A DNA stretch of 64,000 nt from Pseudaquabacterium terrae (GCF_013266755.1 NZ_JABRWJ010000006.1:434001-498000); one strand, 5' to 3'. Positions 1 through 9,635 are shown, numbered from the stretch's first letter. The notes: generated by a model not told the origin, from the sequence alone. A program made the numbers and translations.

Positions 1-390
1 GCGCAGCACCGCGCCGGCATGGATGCGCTCGCCCAGCAGCGGCCGCGCCAGCAGCACCGCCCACAGCGGCATCAGGTAGAACAGCAGCACGACGCGCACG
101 ACATCGCCGACCGTCACGCCCCAGTTGAAGCAGGCGTTGGTGGTGCCCGCGGCGAGCACCAGCACCCACAGCGCCGGCGTGCGCGCCACTTCGCCGAGCG
201 CCTTCGGCCGCACCAGCAGCAAGCCGGCGACCGCCACCGCGAAGGTGATCGCCGTCAGCCACAGCGGATGCAGGCCGGCCGCCTCGAGCCGGCGGAAGGG
301 CCACCACGAGACGCCCCAGGTGAAGGCGTTGAAGACCAGCGCCAGCGGCGCCAGCATCCGCGCATCGGCACGGCTGGAAGTGATCGTCAC
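1..390 (-). CDS. EamA/DMT-family transporter, N-terminal part (cut by window edge)
   Basis: Only the first 130 codons are present; the gene continues past base 1. The translation shows four hydrophobic segments, including MLAPLALVFNAFTWGVSWW near the N-terminus and VVLLFYLMPLWAVLLA at the end. This is the pattern of the first half of a ten-helix EamA (RhaT/YdcZ-like) drug/metabolite transporter. Substrate cannot be told. The start is taken as GTG at 390, six bases after the lplT stop, so the two genes probably share a transcript. An ATG at 357 is the alternative start. Family call is by hydrophobic pattern and the conserved FNAFTWG..W motif. Confidence 0.7.
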   Translation of the reverse strand, partial: MTITSSRADARMLAPLALVFNAFTWGVSWWPFRRLEAAGLHPLWLTAITFAVAVAGLLLVRPKALGEVARTPALWVLVLAAGTTNACFNWGVTVGDVVRVVLLFYLMPLWAVLLARPLLGERIHAGAVLR

Positions 391-395
391 GGCGC

Positions 396-1673
396 TCAAT
401 GTTTGTCGCTGCGCGCGATCGCCAGCAGGCGCTCGACCTCGTCGCGATGCGTCACGCAGTTGCGCTTGTGCCAGCGGCCGATCAGCCACATCGTGCCGGC
501 CACGACCAGGCCGAAGACGGCGATCGCGGTGAAGGCCGACAGCCCGAGCTTGACCATGCCGGTGTAGAACGCGCCGAGGCCGAGGATGCAGGCCTGCTCG
601 TTGAAGTTCTGCACGGCGATCGAGCGGCCGGCGCCCATCAGGTTGTGGCCGCGGTGCTGCAGCAGCGCATTCATCGGCACGACGAGGAAGCCGCCGGCGA
701 GACCGAGCAGCATCAGGAACGGCACGGCAACCCAGACGTCGCGGATGACGTTGAGCCCGATCACCAGGATGCCCATCGCGATGCCGAGCGGGATCACCGA
801 GGTCGCCCGGTCGAGCCGCATGCGCATCGACGCCAGCACCGCACCGACCGCGACGCCGATCGACACCACGCCGGCGAGCGACGAGGCCTGCGTCGTGCTG
901 TAGCCCAGCGCCGCCGCGGCCCACGGAAAGACGATGATGCGCAGGTTGCCGCCGACGCCCCAGAACATCGTCGTCGTCGCCAGCGAGATCTGGCCCAGCT
1001 TGTCGCTCCACAGCCGCGCGTTGCACTGCGAGAAGTCGCGCACCAGCTCGCCGGGATTGCTCGACAGCGGCTGCAGCGGCGCTTCGGTGCGCGGGATGTA
1101 GAGGTTGAAGATCGCGGCGATGACGTACAGCGCGACCATCGCGGCGATCGCCGCCTCGGGTGCGGTGTCGATGCCGGTGTCGAAGACGGGCAGGTCGAAG
1201 CCCATCAGCATCGGCGCCATGCGCGGCCCGACCAATTGGCCGCCGAGCAGGATGCCGAGGATGATCGAGGCGATCGTCAGGCCTTCGATCCAGCCGTTGG
1301 CCTTGACCAGCTGCGACGGCGGCAGCAGCTCGGTCAGGATGCCGTACTTGGCCGGCGAATAGGCCGCCGCGCCGAGCCCGACCACCGCGTAGGCCAGCAG
1401 CGGGTGGCCGCCGAACAGCATCATCAGGCAGCCGATGACCTTGATGTTGTTCGAGACGAACATCACCTTGCCCTTCGGCACCGCATCGGCGAAGGCGCCG
1501 ACGAAGGGCGCGAGCACGACGTAGAACAGCGCGAACATCGGCGTCAGTGCCGGGATCTGCCAGGCCGGCGCGTTCGTGCTGCGCAACAGCTCGATCGCGG
1601 CGACCAGCAAAGCGTTGTCGGCCAGCGAGCTGAAGAACTGCGCCGACATGATGGTGTGGAAGCCCTTCTTCAT
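396..1673 (-). CDS. lplT: Lysophospholipid transporter LplT (MFS)
   Basis: A 425-residue major facilitator protein with about twelve hydrophobic segments. The N-terminus MKKGFHTIMSAQFFSSLADN and the motif AYSPAKYGILTELLP are typical of LplT. In enterobacteria LplT flips lysophospholipids across the inner membrane so that Aas can re-acylate them. No Aas gene adjoins it here, but a protein fusing a related MFS domain to a PlsC acyltransferase lies at 50412-52301. It is first of at least two minus-strand genes and is divergent from alr; the intergenic region holds a GC-rich inverted repeat (about 1768-1812). Confidence 0.85.
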   Translation of the reverse strand: MKKGFHTIMSAQFFSSLADNALLVAAIELLRSTNAPAWQIPALTPMFALFYVVLAPFVGAFADAVPKGKVMFVSNNIKVIGCLMMLFGGHPLLAYAVVGLGAAAYSPAKYGILTELLPPSQLVKANGWIEGLTIASIILGILLGGQLVGPRMAPMLMGFDLPVFDTGIDTAPEAAIAAMVALYVIAAIFNLYIPRTEAPLQPLSSNPGELVRDFSQCNARLWSDKLGQISLATTTMFWGVGGNLRIIVFPWAAAALGYSTTQASSLAGVVSIGVAVGAVLASMRMRLDRATSVIPLGIAMGILVIGLNVIRDVWVAVPFLMLLGLAGGFLVVPMNALLQHRGHNLMGAGRSIAVQNFNEQACILGLGAFYTGMVKLGLSAFTAIAVFGLVVAGTMWLIGRWHKRNCVTHRDEVERLLAIARSDKH

Positions 1674-1889
1674 TCGTTCTGACTGGTCTTCCCAACCTCA
1701 GGGCATCAACGAGAACGGCCGCACCCCCGCGACCGGCCGGCGGTTATAGCACGGCACCTTGACGAGAGCCCCCTGGCGTCGGCGAGCCGCCGCCGCCGCC
1801 CGAGGGGGGCTCGAATCGAGTGGCAGAGCCACATCGATCCGATGACCCGGCAGAATGGCCGGCTCGTCCGACCCCTGCCGAAAGCCGCC

Positions 1890-2975
1890 GTGCCGCGCCC
1901 GATCGAAGCCCTGATCCACCCCGAGGCGGTGGCCCACAACCTGGCCACCGCCCGCGCCGCAGTGCCCGATGCGAAGCTCTGGGCCGTCGTCAAGGCCAAC
2001 GCCTACGGCCATGGCATCGAGCGCGTCTATTCGGGGCTGCAGAGCGCCGATGGCATCGCGCTGCTCGACCTGGCCGAAGCCGAACGCGTGCGCGCCCTGG
2101 GCTGGCGCAAGCCCGTGCTGCTGCTCGAAGGCGTGTTCGAGGCGCGCGACCTGGAGCTGTGCTCGCGGCTGAACCTGTGGCACGCGGTGCACCACGATGC
2201 GCAGATCGACTGGCTCGGCGCGCACAAGACGCACCAGCCGCACCGCGTCTTCCTCAAGCTCAACAGCGGCATGAACCGGCTCGGCTTCGCCCCTTCCGCC
2301 TACCGCAGCGCGTGGGCGCGGCTGAATGCGCTGCCGCAGGTCGACGAGATCTCGCTGATGACGCACTTCGCCGACGCCGACGGGCCGAACGGCGTCGAGG
2401 CCCAGGTGGCGGTGTTCGACGAGGTCACGCGCGACCTGCCGGGCGAGCGCTCGTTGAGCAACAGCGCGGCGATCCTGCGCCACCGCGCGCTGAAGACCGA
2501 CTGGGTGCGCGCCGGCATCCTGAGCTACGGCAGCGCGCCCGACTACCCCGAGCACGACATCGCGCACTGGGGCCTGCAGCCGACGATGACCTTGCGCGCG
2601 CAGCTGATCGCCACGCAGCAGCTGCAGCCGGGCGACACGGTCGGCTACGGCAGCCGCTTCCGGGCCGAGGCGCCGCTGCGCATCGGTGTCGTCGCCTGCG
2701 GTTATGCCGACGGTTATCCGCGCCTGGCCGGCAGCGGCACGCCGGTGCTGGTCGACGGCATTCGCTGCACGACGGTCGGCCGCGTCTCGATGGACATGCT
2801 GGCGGTCGACCTGACGCCGGTGCCGGCGGCGCGGGTCGGCAGCGAAGTCACGCTGTGGGGCCGCGGGCCGCACGGCACGCTGCTCGCGATCGACGAGCCG
2901 GCTGCCGCCGCCGGCACCATCGGCTACGAGCTGATGTGTGCGCTGGCGCAACGCGTGCCGGTGCGCATCGAGTGA
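1890..2975 (+). CDS. alr: Alanine racemase (PLP enzyme)
   Basis: Converts L-alanine to D-alanine for peptidoglycan. The PLP-lysine motif [11 protein letters not shown] lies near residue 35, the substrate-side stretch [11 protein letters not shown] follows, and the second catalytic residue is in [11 protein letters not shown] (tyrosine near residue 250). I prefer GTG at 1890 because it gives the usual family N-terminus [10 protein letters not shown] and a normal length of about 361 residues. An upstream in-frame ATG at 1842 would add 16 residues with no clear ribosome-binding site. The stop overlaps the radA start by four bases (GTGA), so the two are translationally coupled. Confidence 0.93.
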   Translation: MPRPIEALIHPEAVAHNLATARAAVPDAKLWAVVKANAYGHGIERVYSGLQSADGIALLDLAEAERVRALGWRKPVLLLEGVFEARDLELCSRLNLWHAVHHDAQIDWLGAHKTHQPHRVFLKLNSGMNRLGFAPSAYRSAWARLNALPQVDEISLMTHFADADGPNGVEAQVAVFDEVTRDLPGERSLSNSAAILRHRALKTDWVRAGILSYGSAPDYPEHDIAHWGLQPTMTLRAQLIATQQLQPGDTVGYGSRFRAEAPLRIGVVACGYADGYPRLAGSGTPVLVDGIRCTTVGRVSMDMLAVDLTPVPAARVGSEVTLWGRGPHGTLLAIDEPAAAAGTIGYELMCALAQRVPVRIE

Positions 2976-4336
2976 TCGCCAAGACCAAGACCCAGTACAC
3001 CTGCAGCGCCTGCGGCGGCACGAGCCCGAAGTGGCTCGGCAAGTGCCCGCAGTGCGGCGAGTGGAACACGCTGGAAGAGACCATCGCCGAGAGCACAGGC
3101 GCGCCCCGGCACCGCTACCAGGCGCTGGCCGCGGCGCAGCCGGTGGCCACCTTGTCGGAGATCGAGGCCGCCGATGTCGAGCGCACGCCGACCGGCCAGC
3201 CCGAGCTCGACCGCGTGCTCGGCGGCGGCATCGTCGAAGGCGGGGTCGTGCTGATCGGCGGCGATCCGGGCATCGGCAAGTCGACGCTGCTGCTGCAGGC
3301 GGCCGAGACGCTGTCGTCGCAGGTGAAGGTCTTGTACGTGACCGGCGAGGAGTCCGGCGCGCAGGTCGCGCTGCGCGCGCGCCGGCTCGGCCTGCCCGGC
3401 ACGCAACTGCGCGTGCTGGCCGAGATCCAGCTCGAGAAGATCCAGGCCGCGCTGGCCGCCGAAGCACCGGCCTTCTGCGTCATCGATTCGATCCAGACGC
3501 TGTACTCCGATCAGCTCACCAGCGCGCCCGGCTCGGTCGCGCAGGTGCGCGAGTGCGCGGCCCAGCTGACGCGCACCGCCAAGGCCAGCGGCTGCGCGAT
3601 CGTGCTGGTCGGCCACGTCACGAAGGAAGGGGCGCTGGCCGGCCCGCGCGTGCTCGAGCACATCGTCGACACGGTGCTGTACTTCGAGGGCGACACGCAT
3701 TCGAGCTACCGCCTGGTGCGGGCGATCAAGAACCGCTTCGGCGCGGTCAACGAGATCGGCGTCTTCGCGATGACCGAGCGCGGACTGAAGGGCGTCAGCA
3801 ACCCGAGTGCGATCTTCCTGTCGACGCATGGCGCGCCGGTGCCCGGCTCCTGCGTGCTGGTGACGCTGGAAGGCACGCGGCCGCTGCTGGTCGAGATCCA
3901 GGCGCTGGTCGATTCGGGTGGGCCGTCGCCGCGGCGGCTGTCGGTCGGCCTCGAGCGGGATCGCCTGGCGATGCTGCTCGCGGTGCTGCACCGCCATGCG
4001 GGTGTCGATTGCATGGACCAGGACGTCTTCGTCAATGCGGTCGGTGGCGTGCGCATCAGCGAGCCGGCGGCGGACCTGTCGGTGCTGCTGGCGATCCAGG
4101 GCAGCCTGCGCGGCAAGGCGCTGCCGGCCGGCTTCATCGCTTTCGGCGAGGTCGGCCTGGCCGGCGAGGTGCGCCCGGCGCCGCGCGGCCAGGAACGGCT
4201 GAAGGAGGCCGCCAAGCTCGGCTTCTCGATCGCCGTGGTGCCGAAGGCGAACGCGCCGAAGAAGCCGATCGAAGGGCTCACCGTGCATGCGGTGGAGCGC
4301 ATCGAGGAAGCGATCGACGTGGTGCGCGGGCTGTGA
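2972..4336 (+). CDS. radA: DNA repair protein RadA (Sms)
   Basis: A 454-residue RecA-like branch-migration ATPase that processes recombination intermediates. It has the N-terminal zinc finger (CSACGG..., CPQCGEW) at residues 11-31, a Walker A motif [12 protein letters not shown] near residue 100, the RadA signature [11 protein letters not shown] near 255, and a C-terminal Lon-protease-like domain. Length matches E. coli RadA (460). The GTG start at 2972 overlaps the alr stop. alr-radA adjacency is common in Burkholderiales. No terminator faces this strand after the gene: the hairpin at 4363-4383 has its T-run on the opposite strand. Confidence 0.95.
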   Translation: MIAKTKTQYTCSACGGTSPKWLGKCPQCGEWNTLEETIAESTGAPRHRYQALAAAQPVATLSEIEAADVERTPTGQPELDRVLGGGIVEGGVVLIGGDPGIGKSTLLLQAAETLSSQVKVLYVTGEESGAQVALRARRLGLPGTQLRVLAEIQLEKIQAALAAEAPAFCVIDSIQTLYSDQLTSAPGSVAQVRECAAQLTRTAKASGCAIVLVGHVTKEGALAGPRVLEHIVDTVLYFEGDTHSSYRLVRAIKNRFGAVNEIGVFAMTERGLKGVSNPSAIFLSTHGAPVPGSCVLVTLEGTRPLLVEIQALVDSGGPSPRRLSVGLERDRLAMLLAVLHRHAGVDCMDQDVFVNAVGGVRISEPAADLSVLLAIQGSLRGKALPAGFIAFGEVGLAGEVRPAPRGQERLKEAAKLGFSIAVVPKANAPKKPIEGLTVHAVERIEEAIDVVRGL

Positions 4337-4353
4337 AGTCCCGTAGCACCCCT

Positions 4354-4383
4354 AAAAAAAAACCGGCCGCTTGTGGCGGCCGG
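4354..4383 (-). terminator. Intrinsic terminator, minus strand
   Basis: Perfect 8-bp stem CCGGCCGC/GCGGCCGG (4363-4370 with 4376-4383), five-base loop, and nine A on the plus strand (4354-4362), giving a U9 tail on the minus transcript. On the plus strand no T-run follows, so it does not serve radA well. Confidence 0.8.
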
Positions 4384-4445
4384 AAATTCATCCTGGAGGA
4401 GTTTCACACGCTGGCCCGGTGCACTGCCACCGGTACAGTGCCGGC
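4354..4445 (-). ncRNA. Candidate small RNA with CUCCUCC motif
   Basis: No minus-strand gene precedes the strong minus-strand terminator at 4354-4383, so a short transcript ending there is likely. Read on the minus strand it shows a stem GCACTG/CAGTGC (4421-4441), a probably single-stranded stretch with CTCCTCC (4401-4395), then the terminator hairpin. CUCCUCC can pair with Shine-Dalgarno sequences; several alphaproteobacterial sRNAs use such motifs. I found no convincing promoter, so the 5' end is a guess and could lie up to about base 4510. The only minus-strand reading frames here look like shadows. Confidence 0.35.
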
Positions 4446-4550
4446 ATGCGTCGCTCGAGAGCATCCGGCTGTTGCACAGCTTGCGCTTCGCCGCGCCGAC
4501 CCGCAACCCCGGTGTACGGGGTCGCAGCCACGTAATTCGGGGGAACCGTG

Positions 4551-5360
4551 ATGGCATTGACGAATCCACCCGCCCGTCGTTGCATGGCCGTGCTGTCGGA
4601 CATCCACGGCAACCTGCCGGCGCTCGAAGCGGTGCTGGCCGAAGCTCGGCGCGCCGGCGCCGACGTGATCGTCAACTTGGGCGACATCCTGAGCGGCCCA
4701 CTCTGGCCGGCCGAGACCGCCGAGCGGCTGATGGCGCTGGACCTGCCGACGATCGCCGGCAACCACGAGCGCCAGGTGCTGACGCAAGCGCTCGAACGCA
4801 TGAGCCGCACCGATGCGCAGACCGCACCGCTGCTCAACGATGCGCAGCGCGCCTGGATGGCCGCGCTGCCGCCGACGCGCTGGCTCACCGACGACGTGTT
4901 CTGCTGCCACGGCACGCCGGGCTCGGACCTGGTCTACCTGATGGAGACGGTCACCGCCGACCACGAACCGGCCGGCGCGCCGGGCATCCGCGCGGCGACG
5001 CCGGCCGAGCTGGCGGCGCGGCTGGGCGTGCCCGACGCGCGCTTGGTGCTGTGCGGCCACAGCCACGTCGCGCGCACGATGCAGCTCGGCGACACGCTGG
5101 TCGTCAACCCCGGCAGCGTCGGGCTGCAGGCCTACGACGACGACCATCCGCACCGCCACCGCGTCGAAGCCGGCAGTCCGCACGCGCGCTGGGTGCTGGC
5201 CGAGCTGCGCGCGGGCCACTGGCATGTCGAGCACCGCTTGACGCCTTACGACTGGGAAGCGGCCGCGCTGCAGGCCGAATCGAAGGGGCGCTTCGACTGG
5301 GCCGATGCGCTGCGCACCGGCTTCGTCGGGCGCTATGAACGGGAGATTGCGGCGACATGA
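4551..5360 (+). CDS. Metallophosphoesterase family protein
   Basis: A calcineurin-like phosphoesterase of 269 residues. All metal-site blocks are visible: SDIHGN near residue 15, LGDILSG near 42, GNHERQV near 71, CCHGTPG near 120 and CGHSHVA near 170. The order and size resemble YfcE/diadenosine-tetraphosphatase-like phosphodiesterases, but substrate is not predictable. The purine-rich GGGGGAA at about 4538-4545 supports ATG 4551; a GTG lies one codon upstream at 4548. Its stop overlaps the next gene by four bases (ATGA). Confidence 0.85.
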   Translation: MALTNPPARRCMAVLSDIHGNLPALEAVLAEARRAGADVIVNLGDILSGPLWPAETAERLMALDLPTIAGNHERQVLTQALERMSRTDAQTAPLLNDAQRAWMAALPPTRWLTDDVFCCHGTPGSDLVYLMETVTADHEPAGAPGIRAATPAELAARLGVPDARLVLCGHSHVARTMQLGDTLVVNPGSVGLQAYDDDHPHRHRVEAGSPHARWVLAELRAGHWHVEHRLTPYDWEAAALQAESKGRFDWADALRTGFVGRYEREIAAT

Positions 5361-5761
5361 ATGCATTGATCGGCTGGGGCTTGGCTGCGGTGGCGACGGC
5401 GCTGGGTTATGCCGTCTACGGCTGGCCGGGTGTCGCGCTCGCCGCCTCGGTGATGGTCTTCTGGCTGCTGCTGCAGTTCAGCCGCGCGATGCGGGTGATG
5501 CGCCTGGCCGGCCAGGCGCCGGTCGGCCGGGTGGCGAGTGCGGTGATGCTGCAGTCCCAGCTGCGCAAGGGCCAGCGTCTGATGGAGCTGCTCGCGCTGA
5601 CGCGCAGCCTGGGCGAAAAACTGCGCGACGAACCCGAGACCTACCGCTGGACCGATCCCGGCGGCGCCGCGGTGACGGTCGAGCTGCACGGCGGGCGCTT
5701 GAGCGAGTGGCACTTCACGCGGCCGCCCGATGCGGCCGCCGCGGCGGATGCCGGCGCCTAA
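5357..5761 (+). CDS. Small membrane protein of unknown function
   Basis: 134 residues. Two hydrophobic helices occupy residues 1-20 and 24-42 (WPGVALAASVMVFWLLLQF), followed by a soluble tail with amphipathic helix and a small beta region (TYRWTDPGGAAVTVELHGG). I do not recognise a named domain. It is translationally coupled to the upstream phosphoesterase, so a joint envelope-side role is possible but unproven. Its stop is followed by TAAAATC, which also looks like a -10 box for ilvE. Confidence 0.75.
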   Translation: MNALIGWGLAAVATALGYAVYGWPGVALAASVMVFWLLLQFSRAMRVMRLAGQAPVGRVASAVMLQSQLRKGQRLMELLALTRSLGEKLRDEPETYRWTDPGGAAVTVELHGGRLSEWHFTRPPDAAAAADAGA

Positions 5762-5806
5762 AATCGCGCCACTTCTTCTGACACACCGCTTCGAAAGGCT
5801 CCTCAC

Positions 5807-6730
5807 ATGTCGATGTCCGACCGCGACGGCAAGATCTGGATGGACGGCGAGCTCATCGACTGGCGCGATGCGAAAGTCCATGTGCTGACCCACACGCTGC
5901 ACTACGGCTGCGGCGCCTTCGAAGGGGTGCGCGCCTACAACACGGTCAACGGCACGGCCATCTTCCGGCTGCGCGAGCACACCGAGCGCCTGTTCAACAG
6001 CGCCAAGATCCTGCGCATGAAGCTGCCCTACACGCAGCAGCAGGTGATGGACGCGCAATGCGAGGTCGTGCGGCAGAACAAGCTCGAAAGCTGCTACCTG
6101 CGCCCGCTGACCTGGATCGGCAGCGAGAAGCTCGGCGTCAGCCCGAAGGGCAACACCATCCACCTGATGGTCGCCGCCTGGGCCTGGGGCGCCTACCTCG
6201 GCGAGGAAGGCTTGAAGCGCGGCATCCGCGTCAAGACCTCCAGCTACACCCGCCACCACGTCAACATCACGATGACGCAGGCCAAGGCGGTCAGCAACTA
6301 CACCAACTCGATCCTCGCCAACATGGAAGCCACCGACGAGGGCTACGACGAGGCGCTGCTGCTCGACGCGTCCGGCTTCGTCAGCGAAGGCGCCGGCGAG
6401 AACCTGTTCGTCATCAAGAACGGCGTCGTCTACACGCCCGACCTGTCGGCCGGTGCGCTCAACGGCATCACCCGCAACACGGTGTTCGCGATCTGCCAGG
6501 ACCTCGGCCTCAAGGTGGTCGAAAAGCGCATTACCCGCGACGAGGTCTACATCTGCGACGAAGCCTTCTTCACCGGCACCGCCGCCGAAGTGACGCCGAT
6601 CCGCGAGCTCGACCGCATCGAGCTCGGCGCCGGCTCGCGCGGGCCGATCACCGAGAAGATCCAGTCCGCGTTCTTCGACATCGTCAACGGCCGCAACCCG
6701 AAGTACGCCGAGTGGCTGACCCGCGTCTGA
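5807..6730 (+). CDS. ilvE: Branched-chain amino acid aminotransferase
   Basis: A 307-residue fold-type IV PLP aminotransferase that makes the last step of valine, leucine and isoleucine synthesis (2-oxoacid plus glutamate). Visible motifs are TLHYGCGAFEGVRAYNT near residue 30, QAKAVSNYTNS near 160 with the PLP lysine, and the phosphate-binding part EVTPIRELDRIELG near 265. Length matches IlvE. ATG 5807 is preceded by GAAAGG. A small zinc-ribbon gene follows after two bases, a pairing common in Burkholderiales. Confidence 0.95.
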   Translation: MSMSDRDGKIWMDGELIDWRDAKVHVLTHTLHYGCGAFEGVRAYNTVNGTAIFRLREHTERLFNSAKILRMKLPYTQQQVMDAQCEVVRQNKLESCYLRPLTWIGSEKLGVSPKGNTIHLMVAAWAWGAYLGEEGLKRGIRVKTSSYTRHHVNITMTQAKAVSNYTNSILANMEATDEGYDEALLLDASGFVSEGAGENLFVIKNGVVYTPDLSAGALNGITRNTVFAICQDLGLKVVEKRITRDEVYICDEAFFTGTAAEVTPIRELDRIELGAGSRGPITEKIQSAFFDIVNGRNPKYAEWLTRV

Positions 6731-6732
6731 TC

Positions 6733-6945
6733 ATGAGCAACAACGAACCGAAGGCTGTCGTCGAGCTGAGCGCGAAGGACCTCACCGGTCCGGGCGTGAT
6801 CTTCTGTCCGAACCCGAAGATGGCGCTGTGGAGCAACCACCCCAAGGTGTTCATCGACGTCGCGACGACCGGCGAAGGCCGCTGCCCGTACTGCGGCACG
6901 GCGTATCGCCTGAAGGCCGGCGAGAAGCTGCACGCCGGGCACTGA
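6733..6945 (+). CDS. Zinc-finger domain protein (CHCC type)
   Basis: A 70-residue protein with the C-H-CxxC metal set: FCPNPKMALWSNHPKVF holds Cys and His, and RCPYCGTAYRL holds the CxxC. This matches the CHCC zinc-finger family that includes the mitochondrial complex I accessory subunit NDUFS6. In bacteria the function is not established. It starts two bases after ilvE and is almost certainly co-transcribed with it and with the kinase gene that follows ten bases later. Confidence 0.85.
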   Translation: MSNNEPKAVVELSAKDLTGPGVIFCPNPKMALWSNHPKVFIDVATTGEGRCPYCGTAYRLKAGEKLHAGH

Positions 6946-6955
6946 GGGAGCGACG

Positions 6956-8881
6956 ATGCCCAGCGGCCTGCACGCGCTGACGCAGGCCGCGCTGCTGGAG
7001 CACCTCGATCGCGACGACGCCGCGTTCGCGCTGCGCCGCCTGGTCGCCGACGCGAGCAAGCACCTCGGCCTCGCCTGCGGGCTGCTCGCCGTCGCGCCCG
7101 ACGGCCAGCCGCGCTGGACCACCGGCGCCGTGCCCGATGCCGCGGTGCGGCCCGGCACGCCGCTGGCGCGGCGCCACGAACCCTTCTTCGCCGACGGCTT
7201 CTGCTGGCTGCCGCTGTGGCGCATGGGCCAGTCGGTCGGCGCCTGGCTGCTGGCGGCCGAGCCTGCCGACGACCTGAACCACAGCGCGCGCGTGCTGCAG
7301 CCGCTGCTGCAGACGGCAGCCAGCCTGCTGCTGCGCGACCAGGCGGCGGCCGTCGGCCGGCCCGGCGGCAGCCAGGCGGAGTTGATCCGGGCCGCGCTGC
7401 GCGGGACCAGCACCTTCGTCTGGGAGTGGGACATCCGCACCGACCGATTCGCCGAAACCGATGAAGGCTTCGCGCAGCTCGGTTATCCGCCGCCGGAGGC
7501 CGGCGCCACGCAGCGCGACTGGGACGCGCTGATCCATCCCGACGACCTGGACGAGAACCACGAGGCCTACCTGCGCCATGCGCGCGGCGAGGTCTCGGTC
7601 TACGAAAGTGTCTACCGCGCGCGCGCCGCCGGTGGCCGCTGGCATTGGCTGCAAGAACGCGGCCGCATCATCGAGTGGGATGCCGAAGGGCAGCCATTGC
7701 GGATGGTCGGCATCCAGGCCGACATCACCGAGCACCGCGCCGCCGAGGAGGCCGCGGCGCAGGCGGCCGCGCGGCTGACGAAGATCGCCTCGCACGTGCC
7801 GGGCATGCTGTTCCAGTTCGTGCGCCGGCCCGACGGCAGCTCGCGCTTTCCGTACGTCAGCGAGCGCTGCGAGTCCCTGTTCGGCGTGCCGGCGGAGGCG
7901 ATGTTGGAGGACGCGGCGGCGATGCTGCGGCGCATCGATTTCACCGACCGCGGGCTGATGCTCGACAGCATCGAGGCCTCGATGCGCGACCAGACGCCGT
8001 GGCAGCTGAGCTTTCGCATCCATCGCCGCGACGGCATGCTGCGCTGGATCCGCGGCAGCGCGACACCCCAGGCCGAGGCCGACGGCAGCTGCCTGTGGCA
8101 CGGCTACTTCGAGGACGTCACCGAGGCGCTGACGGTCGAGCAGGCGCACCAGCAGCGCGCCGCGGCTGAAGCGGCCAACCGCGCGAAGACCGAGTTCCTG
8201 TCGCGCATGAGCCATGAGCTGCGCACGCCGCTGAACGCGGTGCTGGGCTTCGCGCAGCTGCTGGAGGTCGACAGCGCGACGACGCTGCCGCCGGAGCAAC
8301 TGCGCCGCGTCACGCTGATCCGCGAGGCCGGTGAGCACCTGCTCGAGATGATCAACGACCTGCTCGACCTGACGATCATCGAAGCCGGCCGGCTGGCGCT
8401 GCAGACTGAAGCCGTGGCGCTCGACGGCCTGGTCGACGACTGCCTGTCGATGGTGCTGGCCGCGGCGCAGCAGGCCGGCGTCACGCTGCTGCACGAGCCC
8501 TTGCCGGCGCTGACGGTGCAGGGCGACCGCAAGCGTTTGCGCCAGGTGCTGCTGAACCTGCTGTCGAACGCGATCAAGTACAACCGTCGCGGCGGCCAGG
8601 TGCTGGTGCACTGCCTGCGGCTCGACGATGGCGCGGTCGCGCTGCGCGTGATCGACAGCGGCAGCGGGCTGACCGAGGCCGAGATCGGCCAGCTGTTCCA
8701 GCCCTTCAACCGCCTGTCGCACGCCCATGGGCCGATCGAGGGCACCGGCATCGGCCTGGCGGTGACGCAGGCGCTGGTCGCGTTGATGGGCGCGCGCATC
8801 GAGGTGGCGAGCCAGCCGGGCCAGGGCTCCACCTTCAGCGTGATCTGGCCGGCAGCGCTGGTTGGCGGCCTGGCGCTCTAG
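6956..8881 (+). CDS. PAS-domain sensor histidine kinase (soluble)
   Basis: 641 residues without obvious membrane helices. Residues 1-125 look like a GAF-type sensor. Two PAS domains follow (about 140-265 and 275-400, the first with GRWHWLQERGRIIEWD), then HisKA with the phospho-histidine in MSHELRTPLNAVLGFAQLL (His near residue 420), and a HATPase domain with NAIKYNRRGG, DSGSGLTEAEIGQLFQPF and GTGIGLAV. There is no receiver domain and no response-regulator gene next to it, so its partner is elsewhere. Start ATG 6956 has GAGGGAG ten bases upstream. Confidence 0.9.
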   Translation: MPSGLHALTQAALLEHLDRDDAAFALRRLVADASKHLGLACGLLAVAPDGQPRWTTGAVPDAAVRPGTPLARRHEPFFADGFCWLPLWRMGQSVGAWLLAAEPADDLNHSARVLQPLLQTAASLLLRDQAAAVGRPGGSQAELIRAALRGTSTFVWEWDIRTDRFAETDEGFAQLGYPPPEAGATQRDWDALIHPDDLDENHEAYLRHARGEVSVYESVYRARAAGGRWHWLQERGRIIEWDAEGQPLRMVGIQADITEHRAAEEAAAQAAARLTKIASHVPGMLFQFVRRPDGSSRFPYVSERCESLFGVPAEAMLEDAAAMLRRIDFTDRGLMLDSIEASMRDQTPWQLSFRIHRRDGMLRWIRGSATPQAEADGSCLWHGYFEDVTEALTVEQAHQQRAAAEAANRAKTEFLSRMSHELRTPLNAVLGFAQLLEVDSATTLPPEQLRRVTLIREAGEHLLEMINDLLDLTIIEAGRLALQTEAVALDGLVDDCLSMVLAAAQQAGVTLLHEPLPALTVQGDRKRLRQVLLNLLSNAIKYNRRGGQVLVHCLRLDDGAVALRVIDSGSGLTEAEIGQLFQPFNRLSHAHGPIEGTGIGLAVTQALVALMGARIEVASQPGQGSTFSVIWPAALVGGLAL

Positions 8882-8896
8882 GTCTGGGCGCTGCCT

Positions 8897-9625
8897 CTAA
8901 AGCTGCAGCTTGCCGGCGAACACCACCGGCCCGGTCGGTGCGCCGGTCGGCGAGCCGCCGGGCGGCTCGACGCTGACGGCCAGCGCGGCGGTGTTCTTCC
9001 GGTCGAGCAGCGCCTGCGGCAGCTTGTCGCGGCGGATCACGGTCAGCCCGTCGGGCGAGATCAGGCCGAGCGAGCGCGGCGCGCCCTGCGGCGGCACGGC
9101 CCACAGCTCGAGCGTGCGGTTGACGTCCATCACCACAGGATGCACCGGCCGCGTGACCAGCGAGCGGCCGTCGCCGGAGACGCTGGCGACGAAGGTGCCG
9201 GGGCCGCTGGTGCCGGCCGGCGCGCCGTCGGCGGCCTGCAGCACGATGACGAGCGGCGGCGCCTGCGGCTGCGGGCTGGCCAGCAGCACGCCGAGGCCGA
9301 CCGCGGCCACGGTCGCGAAGCCCGAGGCCGTGCGCCAGAAGCCGAGGCTGCGCCACCACGGCGCGGCTGCCGCGGCGGCCTGCGCAGGCTCGGCCGTCGG
9401 CCACAGCCGGCGCTCGATGCCCAGCCACGCCGACGCCGGCGCGGCCTGCGGCTCGACGGCCGCGGTCAAGGGCATCAGCCGATCGCGCCAGGCGTCGACC
9501 GCGGCGCGCAAGGCCGGATGGCCGGTCAGCAGCGCTTCGAAGCGCCGCCGCGCCGGCCCGCGCAAGGTGCCGGCGACGTATTGCGCGGCGAGCGCATCGG
9601 CGAGTTCGCGTCGGCCGTAGTCCAT
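8897..9625 (-). CDS. Anti-sigma factor (RskA-type)
   Basis: 242 residues. The cytoplasmic N-terminus (LADALAAQYVAGTLRGPARR) resembles the zinc-less anti-sigma domain of RskA. One membrane helix lies near residue 105 (FATVAAVGLGVLLAS), and the periplasmic C-terminus carries the anti-sigma-K motif RTLELWAVPPQGAPRSLG. It directly follows its sigma factor gene (9704-10336). Start is ATG 9625; an upstream in-frame start at 9652 lies inside a dispersed repeat. The family senses envelope or oxidative stress, but the signal here is unknown. Confidence 0.85.
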   Translation of the reverse strand: MDYGRRELADALAAQYVAGTLRGPARRRFEALLTGHPALRAAVDAWRDRLMPLTAAVEPQAAPASAWLGIERRLWPTAEPAQAAAAAAPWWRSLGFWRTASGFATVAAVGLGVLLASPQPQAPPLVIVLQAADGAPAGTSGPGTFVASVSGDGRSLVTRPVHPVVMDVNRTLELWAVPPQGAPRSLGLISPDGLTVIRRDKLPQALLDRKNTAALAVSVEPPGGSPTGAPTGPVVFAGKLQL

Positions 9626-9635
9626 CAGTGCCGCC

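Noticed and set aside
4363-4383. Hairpin considered as the terminator of radA
   Set aside because: The T-run is on the minus strand; after the stem the plus strand reads AAATTC.
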